DNA of 64,000 nt from positions 1 through 64,000 of the forward strand of contig NZ_JAUNLM010000001.1 of NCBI RefSeq assembly GCF_030532265.1. The letters run 5' to 3'. Positions 35,433 through 45,472 of the stretch are shown here, one piece after another. Position 1 is the first letter of the stretch, and the number at the start of each line of letters is the position of its first letter. Both the position numbers and the translations under genes were made by a program. Origin of the DNA: Clostridium sp. Lineage in GTDB: Bacteria > Bacillota > Clostridia > Clostridiales > Clostridiaceae. The notes below the pieces were generated by a model, which ran no database searches, was not told where the DNA came from, and saw only the letters and a program-made list of their open reading frames with translations.

Positions 35433-35927
35433 ATGATTAGAAGCAAGGAGTTTTTACTTAAAAATGTTTATGATATTAGAGGGAAAAAATTAGGAGTAGT
35501 AGAGGATTTATATATAGATTTTTTTAAAGGCATTATAATAGGGCTTAAAATATCAACTCATGCTTTTTTTTCTAAGAAAAATTGCGTGTTTATTGATGAT
35601 ATAATATCAATTGATAAAGAGATATTAGTTAAAGAATTAAAAGAAGGAACTGGCCTTAGATTACAAGAAGTTAAGGGAATGGATATAATAGATTTAAATG
35701 GTAACCTTAAAGGTGTAGTAGAAGACTGTATAATAGATGAAATAGGTTTAACTATAAAGGGATTAGTTGTTAGTACAGGGCTTATAGAAAGATTATTAAA
35801 AGGTAAAGAAGTTATATTAATAAACGAATGTATCCTTGGTGAAGATTATGTTTTGTATGTTGGTAATAAAAATGTTACTTTAAAATCAATGCCAAGAAAA
35901 GAAGAGAAAAATGAAGTTTCAAATTAA
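35433..35927 (+). CDS. PRC-barrel domain protein, two repeats
   Basis: 164 aa. Two tandem PRC-barrel-like units (residues about 4-70, IRGKKLGVVEDLYIDFFKGIIIGLKI; and about 80-150, LNGNLKGVVEDCIIDEIGLTIKGLVV). PRC barrels occur in the sporulation-linked YlmC/YmxH group and in RNA-processing proteins; function here is unknown. RBS AGGAGGT. Overlaps the transporter gene by 17 bases, which suggests joint expression. Confidence 0.75.
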   Translation: MIRSKEFLLKNVYDIRGKKLGVVEDLYIDFFKGIIIGLKISTHAFFSKKNCVFIDDIISIDKEILVKELKEGTGLRLQEVKGMDIIDLNGNLKGVVEDCIIDEIGLTIKGLVVSTGLIERLLKGKEVILINECILGEDYVLYVGNKNVTLKSMPRKEEKNEVSN

Positions 35928-36942
35928 AAATAGATTACTTTTAATAAAGATATTAATATCTATAATTGTAGTTGCATTTATAATATTATATTTTAAGTGG
36001 GGAATTTTTAGAGAAGTTATAAATATTATAATTATAGCTTCTATATTAGCATATGTACTAAGGCCTTTACGAAATTTACTTATGAGTAAATGGATGCTTT
36101 CAAAAAACAAATCAACATTAATAGTAATGCTTGGTATAATACTTTTAATTTCTTTATTGATGGCTATATTACTTCCAAACATAATAAATGAATTTTCTAA
36201 TTCTTCTTATATGATAGATGAATTTTCTAGATATATAAAAAATTTTGGAGATAAAATGAAAATAGGAAATTCTTCTTTGTCTGGAGTTATATACAGTGAA
36301 TTAGAAACTAAAGTATGGGGATATATTATGGAACTATCTCGTTCTATAATAAATTGGATTATTGAATTTACTAGTGATATATTTTCTATTGCTCTTATAC
36401 CTATAGTTTCATATTATTTTTTAGCAGATGGGGAAAGTATAGCTAATAAATGTTATTTATTAGTACCATTAGAAAAAAGACGTATTACTAAAAATATTAT
36501 AAATGATGTAAATATGTTATTGGAAAGATACATAATAAGTCAAGTTATTTTATCATTAGGAATTGGAGTAATGTGTTTAATATTATTTATATTAGTAGAT
36601 ATAAAGTTTGCATTTTTATTAGCTATAATAAATGCAGTTTTTAATATAGTTCCTTATTTTGGGGCAGTTTTTGGTGGAATACCAGCTGTGATTGTAGCTT
36701 TAATAGATTCACCAGCAAAAGGTCTTTGGATTGGTTTGGGTATACTTTTAATACAACAAATAGAAGGTAATATATTAGCACCTAAAATTACTGCTGATAG
36801 TACAAACATACATCCAATTGTAATAATAATAATACTTCTAATAGGAGAAAAAATTGGCGGAGTTTGTGGAATGATACTTGCAGTTCCTATAGGAGTTATA
36901 TTAAAGGTTATATATGATGACTTAAATTATTATTTATTTTAG
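35911..36942 (+). CDS. AI-2E family transporter (YdbI/PerM-like)
   Basis: 343 aa with about eight membrane segments. Family signatures in the C-terminal half: VPYFGAVFGGIPAVIVAL, QQIEGNILAPKI and LIGEKIGGVCGMILAVPIGVILKV. Members export autoinducer-2 or act as Na+(Li+)/H+ antiporters, so substrate is open. Starts within the last codons of the PRC-barrel gene; the ribosome binding site is poor (AGAAGAGA), so it probably relies on coupling. No clear terminator follows. Confidence 0.85.
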   Translation: MKFQIKNRLLLIKILISIIVVAFIILYFKWGIFREVINIIIIASILAYVLRPLRNLLMSKWMLSKNKSTLIVMLGIILLISLLMAILLPNIINEFSNSSYMIDEFSRYIKNFGDKMKIGNSSLSGVIYSELETKVWGYIMELSRSIINWIIEFTSDIFSIALIPIVSYYFLADGESIANKCYLLVPLEKRRITKNIINDVNMLLERYIISQVILSLGIGVMCLILFILVDIKFAFLLAIINAVFNIVPYFGAVFGGIPAVIVALIDSPAKGLWIGLGILLIQQIEGNILAPKITADSTNIHPIVIIIILLIGEKIGGVCGMILAVPIGVILKVIYDDLNYYLF

Positions 36943-37011
36943 TACAAATTAAATAATAGTTTTTATAAGAATATAAAAATGTTATAAAGTTTAATAAATA
37001 ATCTAAAAATA

Positions 37012-37040
37012 TTGACATATTTAAGCATATAAAATATAAT
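37012..37040 (+). promoter_or_regulatory. Promoter of the alaS T-box transcript
   Basis: TTGACA (37012-37017), exactly 17 bp, TATAAT (37035-37040): a consensus promoter about 20 bases before the T-box stem I. Confidence 0.85.
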
Positions 37041-37054
37041 TTCATTAGTTATAA

Positions 37055-37268
37055 TTTAATATTTAGCATTGATTAGGATGAGTAAATTTGAATTTTATTT
37101 TTCAGAGAGGAAGTGGTTGGTGTAAACTTCTAAATAAATCATTTTGAAGCTACCTATGAGCTATAGCCATTAAAAGAGATGTAAATTTATTTTACATAAT
37201 TAGGGTGGTACCGCGGAAGAATTTGTAGCTTTCGTCCCTTACTATTTTATAGGGATGAGAGCTTTTTT
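37055..37268 (+). promoter_or_regulatory. T-box riboswitch, alanine
   Basis: Fills most of the 350-base gap before alaS. The T-box sequence AGGGTGGTACCGCGG is at 37202-37216, and the terminator is at 37227-37268. Upstream is stem I with a GCU specifier: candidate triplets GCT at 37149-37151 (GAAGCTACC) and at 37160-37162 (GAGCTATAG), both followed by A. Uncharged tRNA-Ala binding would favour the antiterminator and switch on alaS. Confidence 0.93.
37227..37268 (+). terminator. T-box terminator before alaS
   Basis: 13-bp stem AGCTTTCGTCCCT / AGGGATGAGAGCT with two wobbles and a T run. The 5' arm follows the T-box sequence that forms the alternative antiterminator. Confidence 0.9.
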
Positions 37269-37292
37269 ATATTGAATTGGAGGGAATAATAT

Positions 37293-39941
37293 ATGAAGTA
37301 TATGGGAACTAATGACTTAAGAGAAGCTTATTTAAAATTTTTCGAAAGTAAAGATCATTTAAGATTAAAAAGTTTTTCTTTAGTTCCAAAAAATGATAAA
37401 AGTTTATTATTAATTAATGCTGGAATGGCTCCACTTAAGCCTTATTTTACAGGAATGCAAGAGCCACCAAGAAAAAGAATAACAACATGTCAAAAGTGTA
37501 TAAGAACAGGCGATATAGAAAATGTTGGTAAAACATCAAGACATGGTACTTTCTTTGAAATGCTTGGAAACTTTTCATTTGGAGATTATTTTAAAGAAGA
37601 AGTAATTCCATGGGCTTGGGAGTTTATAACAGAAGTTTTAAAAATGCCAAAGGACAAATTATATGTAACTATATATTTAGACGATGATGAAGCATTTAAT
37701 ATTTGGACTACAAAAACAGATATAGACCCTAATAGAATATTCAGACTTGGAAAAGAAGATAACTTCTGGGAACATGGAGCAGGTCCATGTGGTCCATGTA
37801 CAGAAATTCATTTTGATAGAGCAGAAGAAGGGGTAGAACCTGTAAAAACTGCAGAAGAATTTGTAAAAGCTAGTGATGAAGATAGAGTAATAGAGTTTTG
37901 GAACTTAGTATTTACTCAATTTGATGGAGATGGAAAAGGAAATTATGAAAGACTTCAAAATCCTAACATAGATACAGGTATGGGACTTGAAAGACTTGCA
38001 ACTTTAATGCAAGGTGTAGATAATATATTTGAAATTGATACAGTTAAAAATATATTAGGTAAAGTTTCAGAGCTTTCAGGAGTAAAATATGGTGAAGACA
38101 AGGTTAAAGATGTTTCACTTAGAATAATTACAGACCATATTAAATCAGTTACTATGATGATTTCAGATGGAGTTCAACCAAGTAACGAAGGAAGAGGATA
38201 TGTTTTAAGAAGACTTTTAAGAAGAGCTGCAAGACATGGTAGAGTTTTAGGTATTAAAGGATTATTCTTAAAAGATGTTGTAGAATCAGTAGTTGAAAAT
38301 TATGCTTCAGAATATGATGAACTTTTAACTAAAAAAGACTATATTGAAAAAATTGTTACATTAGAAGAAGAAAGATTTAATGAAACAATAGATTCAGGAA
38401 TGGGAATACTTTTAGGATATATTGAAGAATTAGAAAATAAAAATGAAACTGTATTAAGTGGAGAAAAGGCATTTAAGCTTTATGACACTTATGGATTCCC
38501 ATATGAGTTAACAGAAGAAATATTAGAAGAAAAAAATATGACAATAGATAGAGAAGCATTTGATAAAGAAATGCAAGATCAAAGACAAAGAGCAAGAAGT
38601 GCAAGAGGGGAATTCACTTACATGGGTAGTGAAGAATCACCAATCAATTCAATTGATAACAATATAGAATGTGAATTTGTTGGATATGATAATGATGAAG
38701 CTATTGGTAAAATTCTTTTCTTAGCAAATGATGAAGAAGTTTTAGAAGAGTTAAAAGAGGGTCAAAAAGGATATATTGTAACTGATAAAACTCCATTCTA
38801 TTCAGAAATGGGAGGTCAAGTTGGTGACAAAGGTATAATAAAAGGACATAGCTTTGAAGCTTATGTTTATGATACAAAAAATAATGTTGCTGGAAAAACT
38901 ATTCATTATGTAAAAGTTAATACTGGTATAGTAAAATTAAATGATGAAGTTGAATTAAAAATAGATGTTAATAGAAGAAATAATATACGTAAAAATCATA
39001 CAGCAACTCATATGCTACATTCAGCTTTAAAAATAGTTGTTGGAGAACATGTAAATCAAGCAGGTTCTTATGTTGATGATGAAAGATTAAGATTTGACTT
39101 TACTCATTTCCAAGGATTAACTTCAGAAGAACTTCAAAAGGTTGAAGATTTAGTAAATGCTAAAATAATGGATGTATTTACTGTAGAAACTAATCTTATG
39201 TCATTAGATGAAGCAAAAGAAAGAGGCGTTACAGCCTTATTTGATGATAAATATGGTTCAGAAGTTAGAGTTGTAGAAGTATCAGATTATTCAAAAGAAT
39301 TATGTGGTGGAACACATGTTAAAAATTCAGGACAAATTGGTTTATTTAAAATAGTTAATGAATCAGGAGTAGCAGCTGGAATAAGAAGAATAGAAGCAGT
39401 AACTGGATTTAGTGCTATTAAATACATGGAAGAAAAGCAAAGTGTACTTAAAGATGCTTGTGCAGCATTAAAGTGTAATGAAAAAGATATAATAAATAAA
39501 ATATCAGCACAAGCTTTAGATATTAAAGAAAAAGAAAAAGAAATATTAGAACTAAAATCAAAACTTACAAGTGGAGCAGAAGATGATATATTAAAAGCAG
39601 CTAAAGACATAAAAGGTATTACTGTTATATCATACGCCTTAGAAGATGTAGATGGAAATGCTTTAAGAGACTTAGGTGATAAGATAAGAAATAAAGCACA
39701 AAAATCAGTAGTAGTTTTAGTTAGCAATGTAAATGGAAAAGTAAATTTAGTAGCTATGGCAACTAAAGATGCTGTATCAGAAGGAGTACATTGTGGAAAA
39801 ATAATAAAAGAAGTAGCTTCAGTAGTTGGAGGCGGCGGTGGTGGAAGACCGGACATGGCTCAAGCTGGAGGAAAAAGCCCTGAAAAGATAAATGAGGCTG
39901 TACAAAAAACATATTCTGTAGTGGAAAGTTTATTAAAATAG
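37293..39941 (+). CDS. alaS: Alanyl-tRNA synthetase
   Basis: 882 aa, full length. Class II core at the N terminus ([30 protein letters not shown]), editing domain with HTATHMLH (zinc/active-site His) and [13 protein letters not shown], and C-terminal C-Ala domain with the Gly-rich [16 protein letters not shown]. Controlled by an alanine T-box. RBS GGAGGGA. Confidence 0.97.
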   Translation: MKYMGTNDLREAYLKFFESKDHLRLKSFSLVPKNDKSLLLINAGMAPLKPYFTGMQEPPRKRITTCQKCIRTGDIENVGKTSRHGTFFEMLGNFSFGDYFKEEVIPWAWEFITEVLKMPKDKLYVTIYLDDDEAFNIWTTKTDIDPNRIFRLGKEDNFWEHGAGPCGPCTEIHFDRAEEGVEPVKTAEEFVKASDEDRVIEFWNLVFTQFDGDGKGNYERLQNPNIDTGMGLERLATLMQGVDNIFEIDTVKNILGKVSELSGVKYGEDKVKDVSLRIITDHIKSVTMMISDGVQPSNEGRGYVLRRLLRRAARHGRVLGIKGLFLKDVVESVVENYASEYDELLTKKDYIEKIVTLEEERFNETIDSGMGILLGYIEELENKNETVLSGEKAFKLYDTYGFPYELTEEILEEKNMTIDREAFDKEMQDQRQRARSARGEFTYMGSEESPINSIDNNIECEFVGYDNDEAIGKILFLANDEEVLEELKEGQKGYIVTDKTPFYSEMGGQVGDKGIIKGHSFEAYVYDTKNNVAGKTIHYVKVNTGIVKLNDEVELKIDVNRRNNIRKNHTATHMLHSALKIVVGEHVNQAGSYVDDERLRFDFTHFQGLTSEELQKVEDLVNAKIMDVFTVETNLMSLDEAKERGVTALFDDKYGSEVRVVEVSDYSKELCGGTHVKNSGQIGLFKIVNESGVAAGIRRIEAVTGFSAIKYMEEKQSVLKDACAALKCNEKDIINKISAQALDIKEKEKEILELKSKLTSGAEDDILKAAKDIKGITVISYALEDVDGNALRDLGDKIRNKAQKSVVVLVSNVNGKVNLVAMATKDAVSEGVHCGKIIKEVASVVGGGGGGRPDMAQAGGKSPEKINEAVQKTYSVVESLLK

Positions 39942-39983
39942 TGTACTTTTAAATTTAGATAGGTTATAATTAACTTATAGAAG

Positions 39984-40012
39984 TTGAATATAAAATGAAA
40001 TGCATGGATAAT
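39984..40012 (+). promoter_or_regulatory. Candidate promoter of the ireB-ruvX unit
   Basis: TTGAAT (39984-39989), 17 bp, GATAAT (40007-40012), in the gap after alaS. Confidence 0.45.
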
Positions 40013-40058
40013 ACTATTGAATATATAGATTTCCTTTAACAATTAGGTAAGGGGGTGA

Positions 40059-40073
40059 GCTGCTAAAAGCAGC
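40059..40073 (+). promoter_or_regulatory. Small hairpin between two purine-rich blocks upstream of ireB
   Basis: GCTGC, 5-nt loop TAAAA, GCAGC, lying between GGGGGTG (40051-40057) and the ribosome binding site GAGGAG (40074-40079). Confidence 0.45.
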
Positions 40074-40080
40074 GAGGAGT

Positions 40081-40338
40081 ATGAGCAATAATTTAGAACA
40101 TACAATGCAATTTGATGTATCAAAGAATAAAGAAGTGCTAACAAAGGCCATTTTAACAGAGGTTTATAATTCACTTCAAGAAAAAGGGTATAATCCAATT
40201 AATCAACTTGTGGGTTATTTAATATCAGGAGACCCTACTTACATTACAAATTACAACGGAGCAAGAGCTTTAGTAAGAAAACTTGAAAGAGATGAAATTC
40301 TTGAAGAAGTTATAAAATCTTATTTAGAGATAAAATAA
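40081..40338 (+). CDS. ireB: IreB family regulatory phosphoprotein (DUF965/UPF0297)
   Basis: 85 aa, full family length, with the conserved core [53 protein letters not shown] visible from residue 25 on (written here as its landmarks [20 protein letters not shown] and NARxLIRK-like [13 protein letters not shown]). In enterococci IreB is phosphorylated on N-terminal Thr by the kinase IreK and affects cephalosporin resistance. Here Thr8 in NLEHTMQF is the candidate site. Gene order alaS-ireB-ruvX matches B. subtilis alaS-yrzL-yrrK. Confidence 0.92.
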   Translation: MSNNLEHTMQFDVSKNKEVLTKAILTEVYNSLQEKGYNPINQLVGYLISGDPTYITNYNGARALVRKLERDEILEEVIKSYLEIK

Positions 40339-40340
40339 AC

Positions 40341-40368
40341 AAGGTGCCCTGTTGAAGGGCATCTTTTG
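40341..40368 (+). terminator. Terminator-like hairpin between ireB and ruvX
   Basis: AAGGTGCCCT, 5-nt loop, AGGGCATCTT with one wobble, then TTTTG. It lies inside the conserved gene group and just before the ruvX ribosome binding site, so it probably attenuates rather than ends the transcript. Confidence 0.7.
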
Positions 40369-40384
40369 TTTTAGAGGAGATAAT

Positions 40385-40801
40385 ATGAGAATATTAGGAT
40401 TAGATGTTGGACAGAAAACTATAGGAGTTGCAATTTCAGATCCACTTGGTTTTACAGCCCAAGGTATAACAACTATAAGAAGAACAAAAAAAACTGATGA
40501 TGTAAAAGAAGTTGTGAGAATATGTAATGAGTATTCTGTAGAAACTATAGTTGTAGGACTTCCAAAAAATATGGATGGTTCCATTGGCTTTGCAGGAGAA
40601 AAAATACAAGAGTTTAGTAATTTACTTAAAGAAGCAATTGATTTAGAAATAGTATTTTGGGATGAAAGACTTACAACAGTAGCTGCTCATAGAGCTATGC
40701 TTGAGGCAGATTTATCAAGGGGAAAAAGAAAGAAAATAGTTGATAAAGTTGCTGCAACGTATATATTACAAGGATATTTAGATAGAATATCAAGAAAATA
40801 A
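40385..40801 (+). CDS. ruvX: Putative Holliday junction resolvase RuvX/YqgF
   Basis: 138 aa RNase H-fold protein. N terminus [22 protein letters not shown] with the catalytic Asp, [14 protein letters not shown] and [18 protein letters not shown]. Members act in 16S rRNA maturation and/or junction cleavage. A longer in-frame start exists but AGAGGAGA fits the ATG at 40385. Confidence 0.92.
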   Translation: MRILGLDVGQKTIGVAISDPLGFTAQGITTIRRTKKTDDVKEVVRICNEYSVETIVVGLPKNMDGSIGFAGEKIQEFSNLLKEAIDLEIVFWDERLTTVAAHRAMLEADLSRGKRKKIVDKVAATYILQGYLDRISRK

Positions 40802-40877
40802 ATGATTATTAAATGAAAATAATTATTGACAAAATAAAACAAATATAATTAAAATATAAAAAAAGGAGATGCGGAAA

Positions 40878-41138
40878 ATGGAAAAAGATATAGAATACAT
40901 TGATTTATTAGATGAAGAAGGAAATGAATTAAAATTTAAAGTAGTTAGCTTTTTTAAGATAGATGATTTAAATAGCGAATATGTTGTTTTAACTCCAGCT
41001 GATGAAGAGGGAGAAGAAGCAGTAGTACTTAAAGTTGTTTCTGACGAAGAAGGAGAAGATACTCTTATAAATATAGAGGATGAAGCAGAATTTGCAATGG
41101 TGGAAGAAGCTTATAACTTATTAATGCAAGAAGAATAA
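40878..41138 (+). CDS. DUF1292 family protein (YrzB-like)
   Basis: 86 aa, strongly acidic beta-rich protein. DUF1292 pattern [33 protein letters not shown]. The ATG at 40869 overlaps the ribosome binding site AAAGGAG, so the ATG at 40878 is preferred. Function unknown; its position between ruvX and fur is conserved in clostridia. Confidence 0.88.
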   Translation: MEKDIEYIDLLDEEGNELKFKVVSFFKIDDLNSEYVVLTPADEEGEEAVVLKVVSDEEGEDTLINIEDEAEFAMVEEAYNLLMQEE

Positions 41139-41162
41139 TAGACATGAAAAGAGGTGTTGTAA

Positions 41163-41624
41163 ATGGGAAGCACAGTTTCCGTGGATATGCAAGAACTTAA
41201 GGAAAACTTAAAAGAAAAAGGATATAAATTAACTCCTCAAAGAAGAGCAATAGTAGATACTATTATAAAAAACGAAGGAAGACATCTTACTGCTGAAGAA
41301 ATATATGATGAAGTAAAAAAAGATTGTCCGGAAATAGGCTTAGCAACTGTATATAGAACTGTTGCGTTACTTGAGGAAGTTAAATTGTTATCAAGGTTAG
41401 ATTTAAGCGACGGATGTAGTAGATATGAAATTATTCACCAAGATGAAGAACATAGACATCACCATTTAATTTGCAACCAATGTAACAAAGTTTTTGAAGT
41501 TGAAGAAGATTTATTAGAAGAATTAGAACATAGAATAGAAACAAAATATAAATTTAAAATACAAGATCACAGCGTAAAATTTTATGGTATATGTGATGAG
41601 TGTAATAAGGGAGAGAAAAATTAA
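41163..41624 (+). CDS. Fur family metalloregulator
   Basis: 153 aa. DNA-binding winged helix with LTPQRRAIVDTIIKN and AEEIYDEVKKDCPEIGLATVYRTVALLEEV landmarks; metal-binding HRHHHLICNQC and the C-terminal CDEC, giving two CxxC pairs for structural zinc. The His cluster HRHHH fits Fur or Zur better than PerR, but Fur versus PerR cannot be decided safely by eye. RBS AGAGGTG; 24 bases after the DUF1292 gene. Confidence 0.88.
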   Translation: MGSTVSVDMQELKENLKEKGYKLTPQRRAIVDTIIKNEGRHLTAEEIYDEVKKDCPEIGLATVYRTVALLEEVKLLSRLDLSDGCSRYEIIHQDEEHRHHHLICNQCNKVFEVEEDLLEELEHRIETKYKFKIQDHSVKFYGICDECNKGEKN

Positions 41625-41694
41625 AGGATGTCTCTTTAAATATTAAGAGAAGAATTCTTTTGTTTATATATATTCTTAAATAAGGAGGGGAAAT

Positions 41695-43362
41695 ATGAAG
41701 AATGAAAAAGCTAAGGTTAAAATAATTCCTCTTGGCGGAATAGATGAAATTGGAAAAAATCTTACAGTCATTGAATACAAAGATGATATAGTAGTAATAG
41801 ATTGTGGATTAAAATTTCCAGAAGCTGATATGTACGGAATAGATATCGTAATACCAGATATATCTTATTTATTAAAAAATAAGGAAAAAGTTAGAGGAAT
41901 ATTTTTAACTCACGGACATGAAGACCATATAGGTGCACTGCCATATGTATTAAAGCAATTAGATGTACCTGTATATGGAACTAAGCTTACTTTAGGTATT
42001 GTAGAAACTAAATTAAGAGAACACGGAATTTTAGATACTACACAACTTGTTAGAGTAAAGCCAAAAGATAAAATAAAGTTACAAAATGTAACTGTTGAAT
42101 TCATCAAAACAAACCACTCAATAGCAGATTCAGTAGCTATTGCTATTCACACGCCACTTGGTGTTGTTTTACACACAGGAGATTTTAAAATAGATCATAC
42201 TCCTATAGATGGTGGAAGAACAGATTTTGCAAGACTTGCTGAATTAGGAAGAAAAGGAGTACTTGTAATGATGGCTGATTCTACAAATGTAGAACGTCCA
42301 GGATATACTAAGTCTGAAAGTGTTGTTGGTGAAAATTTAAAAAGGTTATTTGGAAAAGCAAAAGGTAGAATTATAGTTGCTACATTTGCTTCAAATGTTC
42401 ATAGAATTCAACAAATAATAACTGCTGCGGAAATGTATGGAAAGAAAGTTGCTGTATCAGGAAGAAGTATGGAAAATATAGTACAAGTGGCAATTGAACT
42501 TGGATACTTAAAAATACAAAAAGATACTTTAGTAACTATTGATGGTAGTGCAAAATACAAAAACGAAGAAATGGTTATTATAACAACAGGAAGTCAAGGA
42601 GAACCAATGTCAGCTCTTGCTAGAATGGCTGCTGCTGAACATAGAAAGATAACTATAGTTGAAGGGGATACTGTAATAATATCAGCAACTCCTATTCCAG
42701 GTAATGAAAAGTTAGTATCAAAGGTAATAAATAGATTATTCAAAAAAGGTGCAGAAGTTATATATGGTTCAGATGAGAATGTCCATGTTTCAGGTCATGC
42801 TTGTCAAGAAGAATTAAAACTTATGCAAACTATAGTAAGACCGAGATTTTTTGTTCCAGTTCATGGAGAATTTAGACACTTAAAACAACATGCTGAACTT
42901 GCTGTAAGTGTAGGATTAAATCATAGAAATTATGTTTTACCTGAAACAGGAGATTTAATTGAAATCACTCGTAATTCAATTAAGAAAAATGGTACTGTAT
43001 CATCAGGGCAAATACTTGTAGATGGATTAGGTGTTGGTGATGTAGGTCACATAGTTTTAAGGGATAGAAAGCATTTATCACAAGATGGTATATTAACTGT
43101 TGTTGTTACTTTAGATAGGGAGAGTGCATCAGTTATTGCAGGACCAGACATAATTTCTAGAGGATTCGTATATGTTAGAGAATCTGAAGGCCTTATGGAT
43201 GATGCTAGAGAAATTGTAAAAGAAGTATTAAATGAATGTGAAAAATCAAAAATTACTGATTGGGCTACTATAAAGAGCAGAATCAGAGATGAACTTAGAA
43301 ATTTCTTATATGAAAAAACTAAGAGAAAGCCTATGATACTTCCAATAATAATGGAAATATAG
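41695..43362 (+). CDS. rnj: Ribonuclease J
   Basis: 555 aa beta-CASP metallo-beta-lactamase nuclease. Metal motif HGHEDHIGALPYVLKQL at about residue 73, then ADSTNVERPGYTKSE, SGRSMENIV, TGSQGEPMSALARMA, HVSGHACQEEL and PVHGEFRHLK of the beta-CASP region. 5'-3' exonuclease and endonuclease in mRNA decay and rRNA maturation. RBS AAGGAGGGG. Confidence 0.95.
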   Translation: MKNEKAKVKIIPLGGIDEIGKNLTVIEYKDDIVVIDCGLKFPEADMYGIDIVIPDISYLLKNKEKVRGIFLTHGHEDHIGALPYVLKQLDVPVYGTKLTLGIVETKLREHGILDTTQLVRVKPKDKIKLQNVTVEFIKTNHSIADSVAIAIHTPLGVVLHTGDFKIDHTPIDGGRTDFARLAELGRKGVLVMMADSTNVERPGYTKSESVVGENLKRLFGKAKGRIIVATFASNVHRIQQIITAAEMYGKKVAVSGRSMENIVQVAIELGYLKIQKDTLVTIDGSAKYKNEEMVIITTGSQGEPMSALARMAAAEHRKITIVEGDTVIISATPIPGNEKLVSKVINRLFKKGAEVIYGSDENVHVSGHACQEELKLMQTIVRPRFFVPVHGEFRHLKQHAELAVSVGLNHRNYVLPETGDLIEITRNSIKKNGTVSSGQILVDGLGVGDVGHIVLRDRKHLSQDGILTVVVTLDRESASVIAGPDIISRGFVYVRESEGLMDDAREIVKEVLNECEKSKITDWATIKSRIRDELRNFLYEKTKRKPMILPIIMEI

Positions 43363-43394
43363 AAAGCTAATACCTTAATTAACAATCATTTATG

Positions 43395-43423
43395 TTGACT
43401 TTTTAAAAAGTAAATATTAGAAT
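43395..43423 (+). promoter_or_regulatory. Candidate promoter before typA
   Basis: TTGACT (43395-43400), 17 bp, TAGAAT (43418-43423). The predicted start is followed within 10 bases by the hairpin at 43436. Confidence 0.5.
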
Positions 43424-43435
43424 ATAAAATAGTGC

Positions 43436-43470
43436 GAGAATTGGGTACACGAGTATCCAATTTTCTTTTT
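43436..43470 (+). terminator. Terminator between rnj and typA
   Basis: 13-bp stem GAGAATTGGGTAC / GTATCCAATTTTC with two wobbles and a 4-nt loop, then T residues. Confidence 0.85.
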
Positions 43471-43547
43471 GAAAAAAAATATTATAGGTTTACATAGAAA
43501 AATATATAGAAAAAATATATAAGTAAAGCTAATTTTGGAGGAAGAGA

Positions 43548-45374
43548 ATGGAATTAATTAAAAGAGAAGATATTAGAAATATTGCTATTATAGCCCACGT
43601 TGACCATGGTAAGACTACATTAGTTGACGCATTATTAAAAGATAGCCATACTTTTAGAGAAAATGAAAAAGTAGAAGAAAGAGCTATGGATTCAAATGAT
43701 TTAGAAAAGGAAAGAGGAATTACAATTCTTTCAAAAAATACAGCTGTAAGATACAATGGTGTAAAAATAAACATAGTTGATACTCCAGGACACGCAGATT
43801 TTGGTGGAGAAGTTGAACGTGTACTTAAAATGGTTGATTCAGTTTTATTAGTTGTTGATTCATATGAAGGTCCAATGCCACAAACTAAGTTCGTTCTTAA
43901 AAAAGCATTAGAGTTAGGATTAAAACCAGCAGTAGTTATAAATAAGATTGATAAACCAGATGCTAGACCAGAAGAAGTTATTGATGAAGTTTTTGAATTA
44001 TTCTTAGAGCTAGGAGCAGATGATGAGCAATTAGATTTCCCAATAGTGTATGCTTCAGCAAGAAATGGTTTTGCAAGATATAATGTTGAAGATACAAATG
44101 AAAACATGACTCCTTTATTTGAAACAATATTAAAGCATGTTCCATGTCCAGAAGGATATGTAGATGGACCATTACAAATGCTTGTTACTACATTAGATTC
44201 AAATGCATTTGTTGGAAGAATTGCAATCGGTAAAATACATAGAGGAACTGTTAAGAAAAATCAACAAGTTGCATTAGTTAGAAAAGATGGAAGTACTTCA
44301 AATTATAAAGTTACTTCATTATTTGGATATAATGGATTAAAGAGAGAAGAAGTTAACGAAGCTTCAATGGGAGATATTATAGCTTTAAGTGGTGTTTCAG
44401 ATGCAAATATAGGTGAAACAATAGCTGATGCTCAAAACCCAGAAGCATTACCATTTGTTGAAATTGATGAACCAACACTTAGCATGAACTTTATGGTAAA
44501 TGATTCACCATTTGCAGGTCAAGAAGGAGATTTTATAACTTCAAGACATTTAAGAGATAGATTAATGAAAGAACTTGAAACAAATGTAAGTTTAAGAGTT
44601 AGAGAAATAACTCCAGATTGTTACGAAGTATCAGGAAGAGGAGAACTTCATTTATCAGTTCTTATAGAAACTATGAGAAGAGAAGGATACGAATTACAAG
44701 TATCAAAAGCAAATGTTATATTCAAAGAAGAAGACGGCAAAAAATTAGAGCCAATGGAATATTTAACTATAGATGTACCTGAAGAATTCATGGGACCTGT
44801 AATGGAAAAACTTGGACCAAGAAAAGGTGAAATGGTTAATATGACTTCTGCTGTAAATGGATATACAAGATTAGAATTTGTAATTCCAGCAAGAGGACTT
44901 ATTGGATTTAGAAATGAATTCATGACTGATACAAAAGGTAACGGTATAATGAACCATGTATTCCATGGATATGAGCCATATAAAGGAGAAATTCCAGGAA
45001 GAAGCAGAGGATCAATTGTATCATTCGAACAAGGAGATGCTATTGCATATGGATTATTCAATGCTCAAGAAAGAGGATCATTATTTATAGAACCAGGAAC
45101 ACCAGTATATCAAGGTATGATAGTTGGAGTTTGTGGTAGAGCAGATGATATTGATATAAATGTATGTAAGGGTAAAAAACTTACAAATACAAGATCATCA
45201 GGAGCTGACGAAGCAATTAAATTAGTTCCACCAATTCAAATGAGTTTAGAAAAAGCTTTAGAATTCATAAATAGTGATGAATTAGTAGAAGTAACTCCAG
45301 AAAACGTAAGAATGAGAAAAACTGTTTTAGATAGTGCTGAAAGAAGAAGAAGATTATCAAGAAGCAAAAAGTAA
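43548..45374 (+). CDS. typA: Ribosome-binding GTPase TypA/BipA
   Basis: 608 aa translational GTPase. G1 AHVDHGKTTLVDALL, G2 ERGITIL, G3 DTPGHADFGGEVER, G4 NKIDKPDAR, and C-terminal SGRGELHLSVLIETMRREGYE typical of BipA. Needed for 50S assembly and stress/cold growth. RBS GGAGGAAG. Confidence 0.96.
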   Translation: MELIKREDIRNIAIIAHVDHGKTTLVDALLKDSHTFRENEKVEERAMDSNDLEKERGITILSKNTAVRYNGVKINIVDTPGHADFGGEVERVLKMVDSVLLVVDSYEGPMPQTKFVLKKALELGLKPAVVINKIDKPDARPEEVIDEVFELFLELGADDEQLDFPIVYASARNGFARYNVEDTNENMTPLFETILKHVPCPEGYVDGPLQMLVTTLDSNAFVGRIAIGKIHRGTVKKNQQVALVRKDGSTSNYKVTSLFGYNGLKREEVNEASMGDIIALSGVSDANIGETIADAQNPEALPFVEIDEPTLSMNFMVNDSPFAGQEGDFITSRHLRDRLMKELETNVSLRVREITPDCYEVSGRGELHLSVLIETMRREGYELQVSKANVIFKEEDGKKLEPMEYLTIDVPEEFMGPVMEKLGPRKGEMVNMTSAVNGYTRLEFVIPARGLIGFRNEFMTDTKGNGIMNHVFHGYEPYKGEIPGRSRGSIVSFEQGDAIAYGLFNAQERGSLFIEPGTPVYQGMIVGVCGRADDIDINVCKGKKLTNTRSSGADEAIKLVPPIQMSLEKALEFINSDELVEVTPENVRMRKTVLDSAERRRRLSRSKK

Positions 45375-45420
45375 TAGTCTAAAATTGTATCTTTATAAAA
45401 TGAAAAAAAAGTATTATAAT

Positions 45421-45456
45421 AAAGTGAATAGCCGAAATACTGGCTATTTACTTTTA
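45421..45456 (+). terminator. Terminator between typA and mltG
   Basis: 13-bp stem AAAGTGAATAGCC / GGCTATTTACTTT with one wobble, 8-nt loop. TATAAT at 45415-45420 directly precedes it. Confidence 0.8.
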
Positions 45457-45472
45457 TATATAGGGGGATTTT

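Noticed and set aside
39287..39856. 189-aa minus-strand ORF inside alaS
   Set aside because: Antisense to a well conserved alaS coding region; Ser/Thr/Pro-rich composition is the reverse reading of codons such as GAA/GGA/GCA.
43529..44107. 192-aa minus-strand ORF over the start of typA
   Set aside because: Antisense shadow of typA, Ser-rich, with no ribosome binding site.
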